A DNA stretch of 64,000 bases from Tridacna crocea (lineage: Eukaryota; Mollusca; Bivalvia; Cardiida; Cardiidae), in contig OX031071.1 in assembly GCA_943736015.1 (NCBI GenBank), forward strand, positions 560,501 through 624,500, read 5' to 3'. The notes under the pieces are model-generated. The model made no database searches, was not told the DNA's origin, and saw only the letters and a program-made list of their open reading frames with translations. Below are positions 60,980-64,000 of this stretch, piece by piece. The position numbers and the translations under genes are program-made. Position 1 is the stretch's first letter. Each line of letters starts with the position of its first letter.

Positions 60980-63486
60980 ACAGGCCATTTCTTTTTTTAT
61001 TTTTGTGAGGGTTTACTCGTCCTAAATAACATAAAAAGTAGGACGAAATCGGAAGATATGAAACTCGACATTTCTGCGAGTTTTAGTTCTCAGCTGCAAC
61101 CGTTTTTGTACGAATAGGGCTTATGGGTAAACTTTGCATATTCAAACTATTTCAAGGTTTCTATTGTATGTAACATTTTCTGATAAACCTAATGTTTAAT
61201 TTAGTAATTATTTTAAATATTTTGTCTTCCTTTTTGGTGCTTTTAAGTTAAATAATAAAAAAGGCCAATATCGACTTAACCCACCTCCCACACTACATTT
61301 TGCATTATATTTTCAGTATCAAATTTAGCGGGGAACTGAATTGCCATGTGTATGAATCATTTCCTTTTTGATGATAAATGCTTATCAAACGGCTAGACAT
61401 ACTTTAAATGGCTGGCGTCGGTTAAAGTCTGGCACAATGTCTTGTGATGGAATCATGAGTTGCCAAATCTGAGTCCTATTGTAGATTTATTTTGTGAAAC
61501 AATATTGTTGATAGATAAACTTGAATGGTTGGTTGAATGACTTTTCATGCCACAATCAGCTTTGTTTAAATCGTATCACAGTGGCAGCTCACATATTCAT
61601 GTATTACCTAGGTTTCACCACTAAAAGGCTAGGGCACTGAAGTGTCTTGCCAAACAACACTCCATGAAAAAAATCTGGAATAAATTTGAATTTGTGTATT
61701 TTAAGTCTCATTCCAGTTAGAAAACTGTGTAAACATATTTTTGACAAGATGCAGGTAATAATTCAACTTATGATTATTGACAAAATTTACAACACTTTTT
61801 TTTTGTTTTATACTTACCCTGTTGCTTTTCAGCTTTTATTTTGGCATAAGCAAACCTTGAAACACCATCTTAATAAAAGGAAAGTAGTGCTATCAACTGC
61901 AGGGGCATATTTCGTCAGCTAATGGTTAAATACATGTACTCCCACAGAAGTGTCTTTCAAACTTTGTTGGAGACTTACTTTCCAATTTAAAAAACAGATA
62001 ATTGCATGTATGTGTTAAAAAGCCATGTGCAAGGGTTGTCCAAAATATTTGTACACTTTATCAACAGAGGGTCTTTTATGATAAATCAATATCATCTGTT
62101 ACATATAGAAGATGATTTATGTTCTACTACATGTATTAAATTAAGCTGTCCACTGTAATAAAATGTTACCTAGCCAACCAGTAGATCCATGCCTCAGACA
62201 GATCTTATACACAGAAAATGCTAATTGATAAATTATAAACAATGTTATGGGTGCTAAATCACATCTTCTTAAAAGCTGATGTTATGATGACATTTCCAGT
62301 TATCACTACAGAAAATCGTCAGCAGAGGTACATAATATTTGCAACATTATTATTAAAGAGAAACTTTCAGACAGAGACATCAAGCAACAAGCTAGATCCA
62401 GTTCTTTGATGCCACAGTATGATAGACATCTGTGGATTTTGGAAACGGACAGGCTGCAGTTTGAATTCCGTAAAGATTTCCTTACGTAGTCACAAATAAA
62501 AGGACCGCCGGATGATTTTCAACCAAGGTTAGAAACATGCAGTGTAGAATAATAGATGGTATTAGAGTAGGGGCGACCTTCTAACAATCGAATGAAGTCC
62601 TTGTGGTAAATATGTAAATTAGCTTATCTCCATGCGTGAACCAGAAGATAACTGCTCGGAGACCAACTACTTGACATCAGTCTATAAGCAGTTTCATATC
62701 AACTACTAATGATAAAAATCCCAGCGAAGAAGGACAAGATAAAGTCAATGGCAAGGCAGCTGTATTAACACGATTTATCAAAAAGTGCAGATTTTGGCAA
62801 GTTTTAAACCAGGCGCCAACCTGTCGAGAACCTCAAGAATCGTATCCAGTCTTAGGTGAAAGTTTTGACTTGGAATCTACTGCTAATTCTCGCAATAAAT
62901 TCAACCCCAAGAGTGTCATACTAGCGTCTAGAGCTGGGGTTTCAGTTAAACAGATCTTTCTTTGATGGCTTCTCCAGCTTTCTCAATGTAAATTGTAATG
63001 GCAACAAGCATGTTTCTTCTTTGCTAAGGAAACAGGTCACACAGTCTCTGTTTTAATCGAATGCTTCTTCCGATTATGATGCGGATAAAATCACAACGAT
63101 AGAGAAGTTTTTAATCTTGACTTTCATTGGTTACATGTAAGCCGGGCATGCCAAATCAGACAAGACAACTTCCTCTCGGTGTCTGCACAGAACTCGCCCA
63201 AAACCTGACAATAAACATGCATCAGGCAGTGCATATTTGAAAATATGCCCGGATCACGCGTTTGTGCACTAAATCACCTCGAAAGGAAATCATATGGTTG
63301 CCGTTAACTTTTAGGTAATACCTTAATCTCCAACAAACCCTGTTTAACTTAGTGACAAAATTTTCAGCTGCTCGTGTTCATTTGCTCCACTCTTTCCTAG
63401 GAAATAGGAAAAAGTATCTGTATATGGGATTCTGACAGTTTATCTACATGTAGATCTACATGAATACGATTAAGGTCAGTGCAAGT
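60980..63486. other. Mostly unique sequence, no gene established
   Basis: The longest stretch without recognised repeats. Short frames only; no exon with convincing splice sites on both sides. It could be intron or UTR of a gene outside the recognised exons. Confidence 0.35.
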
Positions 63487-63722
63487 TTAACTCATTACCA
63501 AACAACAATACCTGTATTTTAGACTTGTCAAAATCGAAAGCATTTGCAGACGACAAAATAAAAGTGACTGAAAATTTAAAATTTGTTTTGTGAAGATTAG
63601 AAAACATTGTTGGAAAAGGAGAAAAAGCTGGTTACTAGCATTTTCTTCTTTTCCCACAATGTTTTCTAAAGGTTTTTTTTCTCTGGGTCGTCAAAAGTAG
63701 GAATTGTGTGGTAATGGGTTAA
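63487..63722 (-). mobile_element. Family 1 MITE, complete
   Basis: TTAACTCATTACCAAACAAC to GTGTGGTAATGGGTTAA. TTAA both ends, B arm left, core GAGAAAAAGCTGGTTACTAG. Confidence 0.85.
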
Positions 63723-64000
63723 ATCCTCGGTCGTCTGTCCTGTAACCAGAAAGACAAAACGATATTAAAGTGTTCTGCAGAATTTCAGAACGGTTAAAAA
63801 ATGCATGATTATCTTCTGCGTTATGACAATGGACGGGAGGTAGAGATGATGGGAAAATCCTGAAATATATCAAGCTGCTGTTAGGTTTACCTATTACTGT
63901 CAAGAGAAAAATCGACTTGTAATGAAAAACTTGCGAGATGGGCTCTAATAAAGTTACAAATGGCGAAATTCATGTGAATAAAAATGCTTTAAAAAAATCA
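63723..64000. other. Window edge, nothing recognised
   Basis: No coding or repeat signal that can be supported. Confidence 0.35.

Noticed and set aside
4650..63900. Many short frames on both strands containing the same peptide (ENIVGKGENAGYQHFLLFPQ)
   Set aside because: They all read through the family 1 hairpin core, which is open in this frame by composition. Outer parts differ and stop at once, so this is a repeat by-product, not a protein family.

Overview
This 64 kb window looks like animal nuclear DNA, most likely from a bivalve mollusc. That is an inference from three things: pearl/HINE-type elements with a tandem-repeat core and a terminal hairpin, tRNA-derived SINEs, and an intronless B-box/beta-propeller gene of the kind bivalves carry in large numbers. 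The DNA is AT-rich and gene-poor, with no bacterial or organellar organisation. There is one intact gene, on the minus strand at 35351-36787 (478 codons, no intron). It encodes a RING-less B-box zinc-finger protein with a C-terminal NHL/WD-like beta-propeller. Isolated minus-strand exons with good splice sites (22556-22717, 15986-16064, 40657-40893, perhaps 52427-52640) suggest that parts of one or more minus-strand genes with repeat-filled introns cross the window.

Most of the rest is mobile or tandem repeat. Family 1 is a ~229 bp hairpin MITE with TTAA target sites and CCCTTTACC-like ends (piggyBac-like signature). It has about 50 full or partial copies and a ~60 bp central palindrome around GGTNACC. 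Family 2 is a ~250 bp palindromic MITE with ends like GAGCCATGCTCTG, often itself hit by family 1. Family 3 is a ~60 bp palindrome built from GATCAGACTGCAC/GTGCAGTCTGATC, with about 18 copies.

Layout. 1-5180: an old ~160 bp satellite peppered with family 1 MITEs. 5181-9293: a 4.1 kb element with ~86 bp inverted ends. 9294-14066: a MITE within a MITE, then a three-level nest (pearl/HINE element inside family 1 inside family 2). 14090-14735: 88 bp tandem repeats. 15446-17628: two family 2 copies holding four family 1 insertions, around a likely terminal exon. 17850-22466: pearl/HINE remnants, a Harbinger-like MITE, and a 2.7 kb TTAA element containing a 166 bp repeat array. 23048-25552: a Foldback-like element with tandem-repeat inverted ends and a 9 bp target duplication. 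28966-30242: a dead Tc1/mariner element. 30749-32380: a miniature LTR retrotransposon (TRIM) carrying two further insertions. 35351-36787: the gene. 37495-39940: a 2.4 kb inverted-end element. 41256-43800: a family 2 MITE whose interior has expanded into about 63 copies of a 37 bp repeat. 45775-46306: an intact TRIM with identical LTRs. 48910-49515: a dead PIF/Harbinger-type transposase. 51387-51790: ~80 bp repeats. 58740-59450: a ~152 bp array with a MITE in one unit. 60461-60816: a multi-hairpin element with a 6 bp target duplication. 60980-63486: mostly unique sequence.

The features do not form a pathway. They record successive transposition, in which nested insertions give relative ages. 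The most distinctive item is the TRIM family: its LTRs carry a tRNA-like block with pol III A and B boxes, next to a primer-binding site matching tRNA-Pro.
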